Positions 1 to 5,315 of a stretch of DNA of 5,431 nucleotides are shown in pieces (the first letter of the stretch is position 1; every line of letters begins with the position of its first letter). The DNA is from JBLIAZ01 sp047632015. GTDB lineage: Bacteria; Bacteroidota; Bacteroidia; Flavobacteriales_C; GCA-002722245. Made by a program: the position numbers and the translations under genes. The notes under the pieces were generated by a model. That model worked only from the letters and a program-made list of their open reading frames with translations, was not told where the DNA came from and made no database searches. The stretch covers positions 1 through 5,431 of the forward strand of contig JBLIBC010000197.1 of NCBI GenBank assembly GCA_047632015.1, given 5' to 3'.

Positions 1-609
1 ACTAGCTCCAGGAAAATAAGCAAAGCCCTGTGTTCCATTTCCACCATCATTACCATCAAATTCTGACACCAACCAAATGTTATAGTAGTCTGTGTTGGAC
101 CATATGCTTAAAGCTTTTACTGCTGTTTCGTCTGCTCCTATTGAACTTGATAGTACACCGTTAGTAGAGTATCCTGAGACACCACTTCCGTCTACCCGTA
201 ATATCCCGGTTGTGCTAGCACAATTGGGGTCAAGAACAGCTAACTCAAATTCGATTTTGAGGTCAAGTCCTAGACCATTTTCATTCCTGAATCCTTCATT
301 CAATTGGGTTATTCCACTTGTAATTTGCTCTTCTGAAATATTATTTCCAACACCAATAGATTCTCCTAAATGCACCACATGAATCACTACAGGAATTGTA
401 AGTACGTCCTCAGTGGTTTTACTTCTTTTTTTACGCGCTATAATGGATTGAATTTGTCGTTCATTAGCAAGCAGTGCATCAGCATATCCTGCTTGCTCTT
501 TTATAAGCTGGTTTTGCATGTGTGAGCTTGCACATTTTTCATGCTGAGCGCTTATTGTATTGCTTAACATTAATCCTATTATAGCTAAATATTGGGTCAA
601 TTTTAACAT
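1..609 (-). CDS. Secreted M43 (pappalysin/cytophagalysin-like) zinc metalloprotease, N-terminal part, cut by window edge
   Basis: The minus strand is open from ATG at 609-607 to the window edge, giving 203 codons with no stop. Residues 1-22 (MLKLTQYLAIIGLMLSNTIS then AQ) form a signal peptide: a basic start, a hydrophobic core and a small-residue end. A charged stretch with a basic patch (ARKKRS) follows, which could be a propeptide boundary by analogy with ulilysin; that is inference. Next come family-like segments: IPVVIHVVHLGE, an EEQITSGITQLNEGFRN helix, LDLKIEFELAVLDPNC, GILRVDGSG, YYNIWLVSEFDG and GFAYFPG. These resemble the region just before the HExxHxxGxxH zinc site in M43 enzymes. 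The zinc motif itself would lie beyond position 1, so activity cannot be judged. Many Bacteroidota members also end in a T9SS sorting domain, also out of view. It is divergent from the acyltransferase gene. Confidence 0.85.
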   Translation of the reverse strand, partial: MLKLTQYLAIIGLMLSNTISAQHEKCASSHMQNQLIKEQAGYADALLANERQIQSIIARKKRSKTTEDVLTIPVVIHVVHLGESIGVGNNISEEQITSGITQLNEGFRNENGLGLDLKIEFELAVLDPNCASTTGILRVDGSGVSGYSTNGVLSSSIGADETAVKALSIWSNTDYYNIWLVSEFDGNDGGNGTQGFAYFPGAS

Positions 610-703
610 ATTATTTCTCTGTAGGTAAGTTGTTATTCTCTTGTTACGCAAAGAAATTCAAAAGGTTCTAAAAATGATAGACTATTCTCATATTTATTCA
701 ACT

Positions 704-708
704 GGAGG
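704..708 (+). promoter_or_regulatory. Shine-Dalgarno-like GGAGG favouring the start at 719
   Basis: GGAGG ends ten bases before ATG 719-721. Strong Shine-Dalgarno sites are uncommon in Bacteroidota, so this is supportive but not decisive. It also makes a plausible 109-base divergent promoter region between the protease start (609) and this gene. Confidence 0.4.
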
Positions 709-718
709 AAAGTCAAAA

Positions 719-1339
719 ATGTATTACATTTACCCGAAATACCTTGTAAGGATAGTTTTGAATAATAAAATCGACATACTAGTAGCCAATGACTCCCATG
801 CAGGTTATGCCGTGGAAATAGCTGCTATGATTGAGGATGCAGCAAAAAAGAGGGGGACAGGAATTGCCAAGCGAAAAGCCGAATACATTGTCGAAAAAAT
901 GACAAAAAAAATGGCAATTATTGCTTTGGATGGTAGTGAGGTAGCGGGTTTTTGTTACATCGAATCTTGGGGGCATGGGAAATACGTGGCAAATTCAGGA
1001 TTAATTGTCAATGAAAAACACCGTGGAGTTGGTTTATCAAAAAAAATAAAGCAAAAGGCATTTGAAATGTCACAGGAGCAGTTTCCGGAAGCAAAATTGT
1101 TTGGATTAACAACTTCGTTACCGGTGATGAAAATTAATTCTCAATTGGGATACCGACCAGTAACGTTTTCGGAACTGACTGACGATGAGGATTTTTGGAA
1201 AGGCTGTCAAAGTTGTGTAAACTATGATATATTAAAGCGGACTAACAAAAAGCATTGTTTATGTACAGGAATGCTTTACGATCCAAAGGATAATAAAAAA
1301 ATATCGACAGATAAAAATAACAAAGAGGAGACATCATAA
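719..1339 (+). CDS. GNAT-family N-acyltransferase, probable N-acylglutamate synthase of arginine synthesis
   Basis: This 206-residue reading belongs to a conserved Bacteroidota GNAT protein encoded directly before argG. It probably transfers an acyl group (acetyl or succinyl) from CoA to glutamate, the first step of arginine synthesis. That role is known to me from work on the Bacteroides homologue and is applied here by family and context. Visible features are RGTGIAKR (residues 45-52), the AIIALDG beta strands (66-72), GFCYIESWGHGKYVANSGLIV (77-97, family-typical) and the acyl-CoA loop HRGVGLSKKIK (101-111). A conserved tail follows: YRPVTFSELTDDEDFWKGC then SCVNYDILKR, with Cys163, Cys166, Cys180 and Cys182 as a possible metal or structural cluster. 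The start is uncertain. In-frame alternatives are TTG 641, ATG 674 and TTG 758; homologues as I remember them begin near KIDILVANDSH. I chose 719 for its GGAGG. The gene ends TAA-TGA and lies 45 bases before argG. Confidence 0.85.
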   Translation: MYYIYPKYLVRIVLNNKIDILVANDSHAGYAVEIAAMIEDAAKKRGTGIAKRKAEYIVEKMTKKMAIIALDGSEVAGFCYIESWGHGKYVANSGLIVNEKHRGVGLSKKIKQKAFEMSQEQFPEAKLFGLTTSLPVMKINSQLGYRPVTFSELTDDEDFWKGCQSCVNYDILKRTNKKHCLCTGMLYDPKDNKKISTDKNNKEETS

Positions 1340-1360
1340 TGACCTCTCTGTTGTTTTTTT
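1314..1360 (+). terminator. Hairpin plus T-run between the acyltransferase gene and argG: possible attenuator or leaky terminator
   Basis: AACAAAGAGG (1319-1328) pairs with CCTCTCTGTT (1343-1352) with one A·C mismatch around a 14-base loop. A T·G wobble and four A-T pairs extend it, and it runs into the seven T of 1354-1360. The left arm lies in the last acyltransferase codons and the stop codon is in the loop, so ribosomes reaching the stop would disrupt the hairpin. This has the shape of an intrinsic terminator placed to uncouple argG from the upstream gene. The stem is moderate and imperfect, so read-through is likely. Confidence 0.5.
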
Positions 1361-1384
1361 GAGTCTCAGTATAAAAAAGACATC

Positions 1385-2575
1385 ATGAAAAAAGTAGTAT
1401 TAGCTTATAGTGGAGGATTGGACACAACCTATTGTGTTAAATATTTGGGTGATTTAGGTTATGAAGTGCACGCTATATTAGTTGATACAGGTGGATTTTC
1501 TCCAGAGGAATTGGATTTTGTAGAAAAACGAGCTAACACTATTGGACTTGCCAGTTACAAAGCAGTTACGGTAACGCAAAAGTTTTACGACAAATGCATC
1601 AAGTATTTAATTTTTGGAAACGTACTAAAAAACAACACTTATCCTTTAAGTGTGAGTGCGGAAAGAATTTTTCAAGCAATAGCTATTGCTCAGTATGCTA
1701 AAGAACTGGGCGCTGATGCTATTGCTCATGGGAGTACAGGAGCAGGGAACGATCAAGTGCGTTTTGACATGGCATTTCACATTATATATCCTGAGGCGGA
1801 AATCATTACTCCAATCCGAGACAACAAACTATCCCGTGAGCAGGAAATAGCATTTTTGACAAAGCATGGTGTAGAGGGAGATTGGAGCAAAGCTGCTTAT
1901 TCTATTAATAAAGGGATTTGGGGCACTTCAGTAGGAGGGAAGGAAACTTTAACTTCAGATGAATTTTTACCTGAGGACGCTTTTCCATCTCAAATTCAAA
2001 AGACAGAGGAAAGTGAGGTAGAGTTAACTTTTGAAAAAGGTGAATTTGTGGGATTGAATGGTGAGAAATTAGATCCAGTTTCGGCAATTCAAAAATTAAA
2101 TGACATCGCTTGTGAATATGGAATTGGACGTGATGTTCATGTAGGAGATACCATTGTAGGTATTAAAGGACGAGTAGGATTTGAAGCTGCGGCACCTTTA
2201 GTTATAATCAAAGCGCATCATACATTAGAAAAACACACTTTGGCAAAATGGCAACTGTATTGGAAGGACCAATTAGCTAATTGGTACGGTAATTTATTAC
2301 ATGAAGGTCAGTACTTAGACCCTGTTATGCGTAACATTGAAACCTTCTTGGAAGACACTCAAAAGTACGTTTCAGGAAAAGTAAAGGTGCGTTTGTCACC
2401 AAATCATTTTCAAGTATTGGGTATTGAATCGGATCATGACTTAATGAACTCTACGGCTGCTCAATATGGCGAAATGAATAACCTATGGGATGGCAATGAC
2501 GTTCGCGGTTTTTCAAAAATAGCTGCGGTTCAAAACATCATATTTAATAAGGTAAACGGCGGAATATTCGATTAA
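1385..2575 (+). CDS. argG: Argininosuccinate synthase
   Basis: This cytoplasmic enzyme joins citrulline and aspartate using ATP (giving AMP and PPi) to form argininosuccinate, the penultimate step of arginine synthesis. The protein is 396 residues, the usual full length. The N-terminal PP-loop AYSGGLDTTY (7-16) binds ATP. AHGSTGAGNDQVRFD (114-128) is the characteristic substrate-binding segment with the conserved GNDQVRF. ITPIRDNKLSREQEIAFL (141-158) and YSINKGIWGTSVGGKE (172-187) are also typical, and the C-terminal multimerisation region is complete to GGIFD. The start is the only ATG that places the PP-loop correctly. It is preceded by an A-rich AAAAAAGACATC rather than a strong Shine-Dalgarno, usual for this phylum. 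No frameshift or missing catalytic motif is seen. It follows the acyltransferase gene, with a possible attenuator between them. No argC follows; the next element is a dead secreted-protein gene. Confidence 0.98.
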   Translation: MKKVVLAYSGGLDTTYCVKYLGDLGYEVHAILVDTGGFSPEELDFVEKRANTIGLASYKAVTVTQKFYDKCIKYLIFGNVLKNNTYPLSVSAERIFQAIAIAQYAKELGADAIAHGSTGAGNDQVRFDMAFHIIYPEAEIITPIRDNKLSREQEIAFLTKHGVEGDWSKAAYSINKGIWGTSVGGKETLTSDEFLPEDAFPSQIQKTEESEVELTFEKGEFVGLNGEKLDPVSAIQKLNDIACEYGIGRDVHVGDTIVGIKGRVGFEAAAPLVIIKAHHTLEKHTLAKWQLYWKDQLANWYGNLLHEGQYLDPVMRNIETFLEDTQKYVSGKVKVRLSPNHFQVLGIESDHDLMNSTAAQYGEMNNLWDGNDVRGFSKIAAVQNIIFNKVNGGIFD

Positions 2576-2641
2576 AAGAGTTTTATTAGTAGCTTAAATC
2601 TGCTGGTATTATCAGTTCGTCATAAAAACGATGGCACGCTC

Positions 2642-2672
2642 TTTGAAAAGTAGCGAGAGAATTATAAATTTT
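2642..2672 (+). promoter_or_regulatory. Candidate Bacteroidota-type promoter of the decayed secreted-protein gene
   Basis: TTTG at 2642-2645 is followed, 19 bases later, by TAAATTTT at 2665-2672. This matches the Bacteroidota -33 TTG / -7 TAnnTTTG pattern in spacing, with the last G of the -7 box replaced by T. It ends 14 bases before ATG 2687. The region is AT-rich, so chance matches are possible. I see no clear terminator between argG and this site. Confidence 0.4.
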
Positions 2673-2686
2673 TAAAACATAATGTT

Positions 2687-3446
2687 ATGAAAAAAAGCTT
2701 ACTATTTGTTTGAGCATTTTAATACTTGTTTTAACTAGCTTAAACGCTCAAAATTTGCACATGGTTAACGGGTAATCCATCGATTTTGGATTTGATTTTA
2801 ATGCGAGTACCGGTATTGTTTCCAACTTGTTTTCACCTTTGGTGAAGATGAAGGTGTAGCAGTTAATGATGAATTTACCATTTCACGGGGAATTCAGTCA
2901 GACATGAACGACTTTGGAACATATGTCGAAATAGATCGACAAGTTTTTACAGCTGGAATAAATTGATGTTCTTCTTTTTTATTGAACAATTGGAGCAGTA
3001 AAAACTTGCATGATAACCTAGGAATTGACGACGGTAATTATTTTCTTGTAGGTATTGTTGACACGGAAGATAATATTTTTGAAACCGATGAAACCCAGGT
3101 CAAAAATGCTATGTTGTTGGCTTCAGATGCTTCTGAAACAATAAGCTTTACAAGGGGAGATGCATTAAGTGCTGCTTCTGTTACAAATGAGAGTCTTGAT
3201 GGTAGTACTACAGCAAATCCGTTTCAAAATATTTTGAACATTGATTTGAGTACCATTAATTCTTGCGCTGTGGAAGTTTAATTATTAGATTTAACAGATA
3301 AAGTACTAGTAAATAATACTTTACAATCATCTGCTAACGATATGAAAGGGATTCAGTTAAATACCTCGGGATTATTATCAGGATTGTACATGCTTAGAGT
3401 AAAAACAAACGAAGGTGTTGCAACTAGAAAATTGCTAAAGAAGTAA
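2687..3446 (+). pseudogene. Decayed gene for a T9SS-secreted protein (signal peptide, CARDB-like region, C-terminal sorting domain)
   Basis: Joining frames recovers about 250 residues from a signal peptide to a sorting domain. ATG 2687 opens MKKSLLFV, then an apparent one-base loss near 2710 shifts the frame; the rest of the hydrophobic core (LSILILVLTSLNAQ) continues in the next frame. A TAA lies at 2773-2775. A second shift near 2825 leads to FTFGEDEGVAVNDEFTISRG and YVEIDRQVFTAGIN. TGA follows at 2964-2966, then LNNWSSKNLHDNLGIDDGNY and VGIVDTEDNIFETDET, a CARDB-like pattern. NPFQNILNID begins a type A T9SS sorting domain. TAA 3279-3281 falls where a Tyr is expected in V-x-L-L-D, and the domain continues in frame to SGLYMLRVKTNEGVATRKLLKK and a stop at 3444-3446. 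Two frameshifts plus three stops mean no full product. An open 2982-3281 stretch starting at TTG is only a fragment. It was presumably a surface or secreted adhesion-like protein; the exact role is unknown. Confidence 0.9.
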
Positions 3447-3463
3447 TTGAGACAATACTCCGT

Positions 3464-3493
3464 AAAAAGCCTCGCAATACGCGGGGCTTTTTT
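3464..3493 (+). terminator. Rho-independent terminator after the pseudogene
   Basis: GCCTCGC (3469-3475) pairs with GCGGGGC (3481-3487) with one T·G wobble around loop AATAC. Five A lie before the stem and six T (3488-3493) after it. It begins 17 bases after the decayed gene's final stop, so the old transcription end is preserved and insulates the downstream genes. Confidence 0.88.
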
Positions 3494-3500
3494 ATGAAAT

Positions 3501-3562
3501 ATATACTCAAACCAAATAGCCCTCCGGTGAAACTCCCGAAAAGCTATTTGGTTTGAGTATAT
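3501..3562. repeat. Perfect 20-bp inverted repeat with a 22-base centre
   Basis: The left arm 3501-3520 (ATATACTCAAACCAAATAGC) is the exact reverse complement of the right arm 3543-3562. The centre, 3521-3542, is more GC-rich than its surroundings and reads CCTCCGGTGAAACTCCCG then AAAA. No T-run follows the right arm, so it is not an ordinary terminator. It sits 7 bases after the terminator's T-run and 35 bases before the VOC gene start, so any transcript starting upstream of it would carry it as a very stable 5' hairpin. It could be a palindromic interspersed repeat (REP- or MITE-like), a structured leader, or a protein-binding cruciform. One copy alone cannot distinguish these. Confidence 0.9.
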
Positions 3563-3597
3563 TGTACCTTTTACCCTTAACCAAACCCTATTTTATC

Positions 3598-3981
3598 ATG
3601 GACGCACAATCAAACAATTTAAACTGGTTCGAAATCTCAGTATCGGACTTTGAAAGAGCAAAAGCATTTTATGAAAATATTTTTAACATTGAAATGCCTC
3701 AACATGAAATGATGGGAATGAAAATGGCATTTTTTCCAGCTGAACCAAAATCGGGAAAAGCATCAGGGGGAATAGCACACAGCATGATGCATAAACCAAG
3801 TAATACAGGGACAATAGTTTATTTGAACGCCAATCCAGTGATGGACGGGGTGCTTGAAAAAATTGAGTCAGCAGGAGGAAAAGTGTTAATGCCTAAAACA
3901 GCTATCAGTCCCGAAATTGGGTACATGGCGTACTTTGAAGACAGTGAAGGAAATAAAATTGGTTTGCATTCTCAAGAGTAA
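3598..3981 (+). CDS. VOC (glyoxalase/bleomycin-resistance fold) family protein
   Basis: This small cytoplasmic protein of 127 residues forms a single VOC module built from two beta-alpha-beta-beta-beta repeats. The first repeat is NLNWFEISVSDFERAKAFYENIF (7-29), the hallmark opening of this subgroup, then MKMAFFPAE and ASGGIAH. The second is GTIVYLNANPVMDGVLEKIESAGGKVLMPKT (71-101) and YMAYFEDSEGNKIGLHS (109-125). Possible metal-ligand positions include Glu12, His61 and His124 or nearby residues, but the canonical glyoxalase I ligand set is not clearly present. Substrate and reaction therefore cannot be assigned. The start at ATG 3598 gives the normal family N-terminus; the frame extends upstream to TTG 3553, but that lies inside the inverted repeat and adds residues unlike the family. 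It ends with tandem TAA TAA and is followed 37 bases later by rlmF, possibly in one transcript. Confidence 0.9.
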   Translation: MDAQSNNLNWFEISVSDFERAKAFYENIFNIEMPQHEMMGMKMAFFPAEPKSGKASGGIAHSMMHKPSNTGTIVYLNANPVMDGVLEKIESAGGKVLMPKTAISPEIGYMAYFEDSEGNKIGLHSQE

Positions 3982-3983
3982 TA

Positions 3984-4022
3984 ATGCTTAACCCGTTTTG
4001 TGACAAAATTGAAATTCAATGA
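3984..4022 (+). other. 12-codon ORF overlapping the rlmF start (possible leader, weak)
   Basis: ATG 3984 opens MLNPFCDKIEIQ and stops at TGA 4020-4022, overlapping the rlmF ATG (4019-4021) as ATGA. Such overlaps can couple translation. The stretch also contains the perfect short palindrome TTTTGT-G-ACAAAA (3996-4008), which could be an operator or chance. No strong ribosome binding site is seen and no conservation is known, so this is only a candidate. Confidence 0.15.
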
Positions 4023-4885
4023 AACCCACTTTCCACACAAGAAATAAACACCAAGGCAAATATAATTTCAAGGAATTAACAGCGGCTTGTCCTGAGCTGG
4101 TAAAGTTTGTTCAGCCAAATAAACATGGAACATTATCCATTAATTTTTTTGATTCAAAAGCTGTAAAAGTGATGAACAAGGCTCTTTTAAAGAGTTATTA
4201 TAATGTAAACTGGGACATCTCTCCTATGTATTTATGCCCACCTATTCCTGGAAGAGCAGATTATATTCATCACTTGTCCGATTTGTTGTCAGGAAAAAAA
4301 GAGGTAAAATGTATGGACATCGGAGTAGGAGCAAATTGCATTTATCCAGTTATTGGAGTGATGGAATACGGTTGGTCATTTGTGGGATCAGACATTGACG
4401 ACAAAGCCTTAAGTTCAGCCCGAGAAATAGTAAATTCAAATTCAGCATTAACCAACCACATCACATTCAGGTTGCAAAAATCAGTAACCAATATTTTTAC
4501 AGGAATAATAAAGCAAGGTGAAGCATTTGATGTAAGCATGTGTAATCCTCCTTTTCACGCTTCAAAAGAAGAAGCTGATAAAGGCACACTCCGTAAACTC
4601 CGTAATCTGAAAGGAGAGAAAGTAACTAAAGCAAGCTTAAATTTTGGTGGGACAAGTAAGGAATTATGGTGCGAGGGAGGTGAAGTGGAGTTTGTTAAAA
4701 ACATGATATTACAAAGCAAAGAGCACGAAAGTTCATGTACGTGGTTTACTACTTTAATATCAAAAGAATCCAATTTGAAACACGCTTACCGGACTTTAAA
4801 AACGGTAAAACCCGCTCGAATGAAAACCATTTCAATGGGTCAAGGACAAAAGCAAAGCCGCATATTAGCTTGGAGTTTTGTGTGA
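4019..4885 (+). CDS. rlmF: 23S rRNA (adenine(1618)-N6)-methyltransferase RlmF
   Basis: RlmF uses S-adenosylmethionine to methylate N6 of A1618 (E. coli numbering) in 23S rRNA during assembly of the large ribosomal subunit. The 288-residue protein is near the usual family length (E. coli YbiN is slightly longer). The N-terminus HTRNKHQGKYNFKELTAACP (6-25) and the NVNWDISPMYLCPPIPGRADYIHH region (62-85) are family signatures. The Rossmann SAM site is MDIGVGANCIYPVIG (99-113), with VGSDID (122-127) as the acidic strand end. NPPF (176-179) is the amino-methyltransferase catalytic motif. NFGGTSKELWCEGGE (208-222) and GQGQKQSRILAWSF (274-287) complete the match. The start is the ATG directly before KPTFHTRNKHQGKY. 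It lies 37 bases after the VOC gene. No convincing terminator directly follows. Confidence 0.97.
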   Translation: MKPTFHTRNKHQGKYNFKELTAACPELVKFVQPNKHGTLSINFFDSKAVKVMNKALLKSYYNVNWDISPMYLCPPIPGRADYIHHLSDLLSGKKEVKCMDIGVGANCIYPVIGVMEYGWSFVGSDIDDKALSSAREIVNSNSALTNHITFRLQKSVTNIFTGIIKQGEAFDVSMCNPPFHASKEEADKGTLRKLRNLKGEKVTKASLNFGGTSKELWCEGGEVEFVKNMILQSKEHESSCTWFTTLISKESNLKHAYRTLKTVKPARMKTISMGQGQKQSRILAWSFV

Positions 4886-5106
4886 TTAATTTTACATCAA
4901 TTAAAGCGCAATTATTAGTGGGTTTTGGCGCGGAACTTGTCTTTTGGGAAATCAAAAAAATGCCATTTCAATAATAGCACCTCTTGAAGTTGTGAAATTC
5001 ACAAAACAACATTCAAATCAGTATTAAAATCAGTCAATTTTGTTAATGTTAATTTGAAAATTTCATTGTGTGTGAAATCAAATTAACCTTTTAAGGCAAC
5101 ACAAAT
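4886..5106. other. Non-coding stretch after rlmF with two palindromic structures
   Basis: No convincing gene is seen on either strand; short open frames here are extensions of shadow frames overlapping rlmF. The composition is very AT-rich. TTGTGAA-A-TTCACAA (4990-5004) is a perfect 7-1-7 palindrome, in the size range of a dimeric regulator site. A larger bulged hairpin follows at 5048-5087 and is listed separately. No classical intrinsic terminator for rlmF was found, although the second hairpin may serve that role. Confidence 0.55.
5048..5087 (+). other. Bulged AT-rich hairpin downstream of rlmF
   Basis: GTTAATTTG (5048-5056) pairs with CAAATTAAC (5079-5087), and inside it ATTTCA (5060-5065) pairs with TGAAAT (5073-5078). 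AAA is bulged on the left side and the loop is TTGTGTG. Only CTTTT follows, so it would be a weak terminator at best. It could instead be a regulatory structure ahead of the short unit starting near 5107. Confidence 0.5.
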
Positions 5107-5114
5107 TACTTTTG
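5107..5114 (+). promoter_or_regulatory. Exact TAnnTTTG -7 box ahead of a short transcription unit
   Basis: TACTTTTG fits the Bacteroidota -7 consensus exactly. A clear -33 TTG at the expected distance is missing, so strength is uncertain. A start near 5120 would leave a leader of about 20 bases before ATG 5143 and give a transcript of roughly 200 bases to the terminator at 5280-5315. Confidence 0.35.
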
Positions 5115-5142
5115 AATTAGATCAATTTTAAAGTTGTAAACT

Positions 5143-5226
5143 ATGATGTCTAAAAGATTAAGTCAACTATTATATCTAGGTATTCTGATTGCTATTATTT
5201 ATAATTCCTATCCAAAAAGTATGTAG
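5143..5226 (+). CDS. Possible 27-residue single-pass membrane peptide
   Basis: ATG 5143 (with a second ATG at 5146) opens a 27-codon frame to TAG 5224-5226. The peptide has a short basic N-terminus (MMSKRLSQ), a hydrophobic core (LLYLGILIAIIY) and a short polar tail (NSYPKSM). This is the look of a tiny inner-membrane protein with N-in topology. I do not recognise a family. Its context is supportive: an exact -7 box lies 29 bases upstream and an intrinsic terminator 54 bases downstream of its stop. It may instead be the stub of a truncated gene, or the unit may be a non-coding RNA. Confidence 0.3.
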   Translation: MMSKRLSQLLYLGILIAIIYNSYPKSM

Positions 5227-5279
5227 TTGGGTTTTATTTGATTGATGTCATTTTAAGTAAACGACTTTTCAGATTCTTC

Positions 5280-5315
5280 AAAAAGGAGTAACCAAGTGGT
5301 TGCTCCTTTTTTTTT
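5280..5315 (+). terminator. Strong Rho-independent terminator
   Basis: A 14-bp stem (5280-5293 with 5298-5311) has a single T·G wobble and loop AAGT, and the T-run spans 5307-5315. The core pairs are GGAGTAACC with GGTTGCTCC. On the opposite strand the stem ends in five T, so it might also act for a minus-strand gene to the right. On the plus strand, the nearest upstream candidate it could end is the short unit at 5107-5226. Confidence 0.87.

Noticed and set aside
92..382. Plus-strand 96-codon open frame
   Set aside because: It is antisense to the continuous M43-protease frame, which has a signal peptide and family motifs; the plus-strand translation looks random.
687..700. ArgR-type ARG box near CTCATATTTATTCA
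   Set aside because: Only the right half (ATTCA) matches; the left half matches TGAAT in just two of five positions.
754..761. TAGTTTTG as a -7 promoter box for the arginine genes
   Set aside because: It fits TAnnTTTG but lies inside the likely coding region, has no -33 TTG at a suitable distance, and no ATG follows at the right place.
2982..3281. A separate 99-residue protein starting at TTG 2982
   Set aside because: The same frame continues into a T9SS sorting domain after its stop, and the signal peptide lies upstream in other frames, so it is a fragment of the pseudogene.
3553..3597. Upstream start of the VOC gene at TTG 3553
   Set aside because: It lies inside the inverted repeat and adds 15 residues unlike the family; ATG 3598 gives the normal N-terminus.
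4735..4974. Open frames on both strands across the rlmF 3' end (plus 4735-4974, minus 4955-4749)
   Set aside because: They overlap the conserved RlmF C-terminus (to GQGQKQSRILAWSF) in other frames and show no recognisable motif or start signal.
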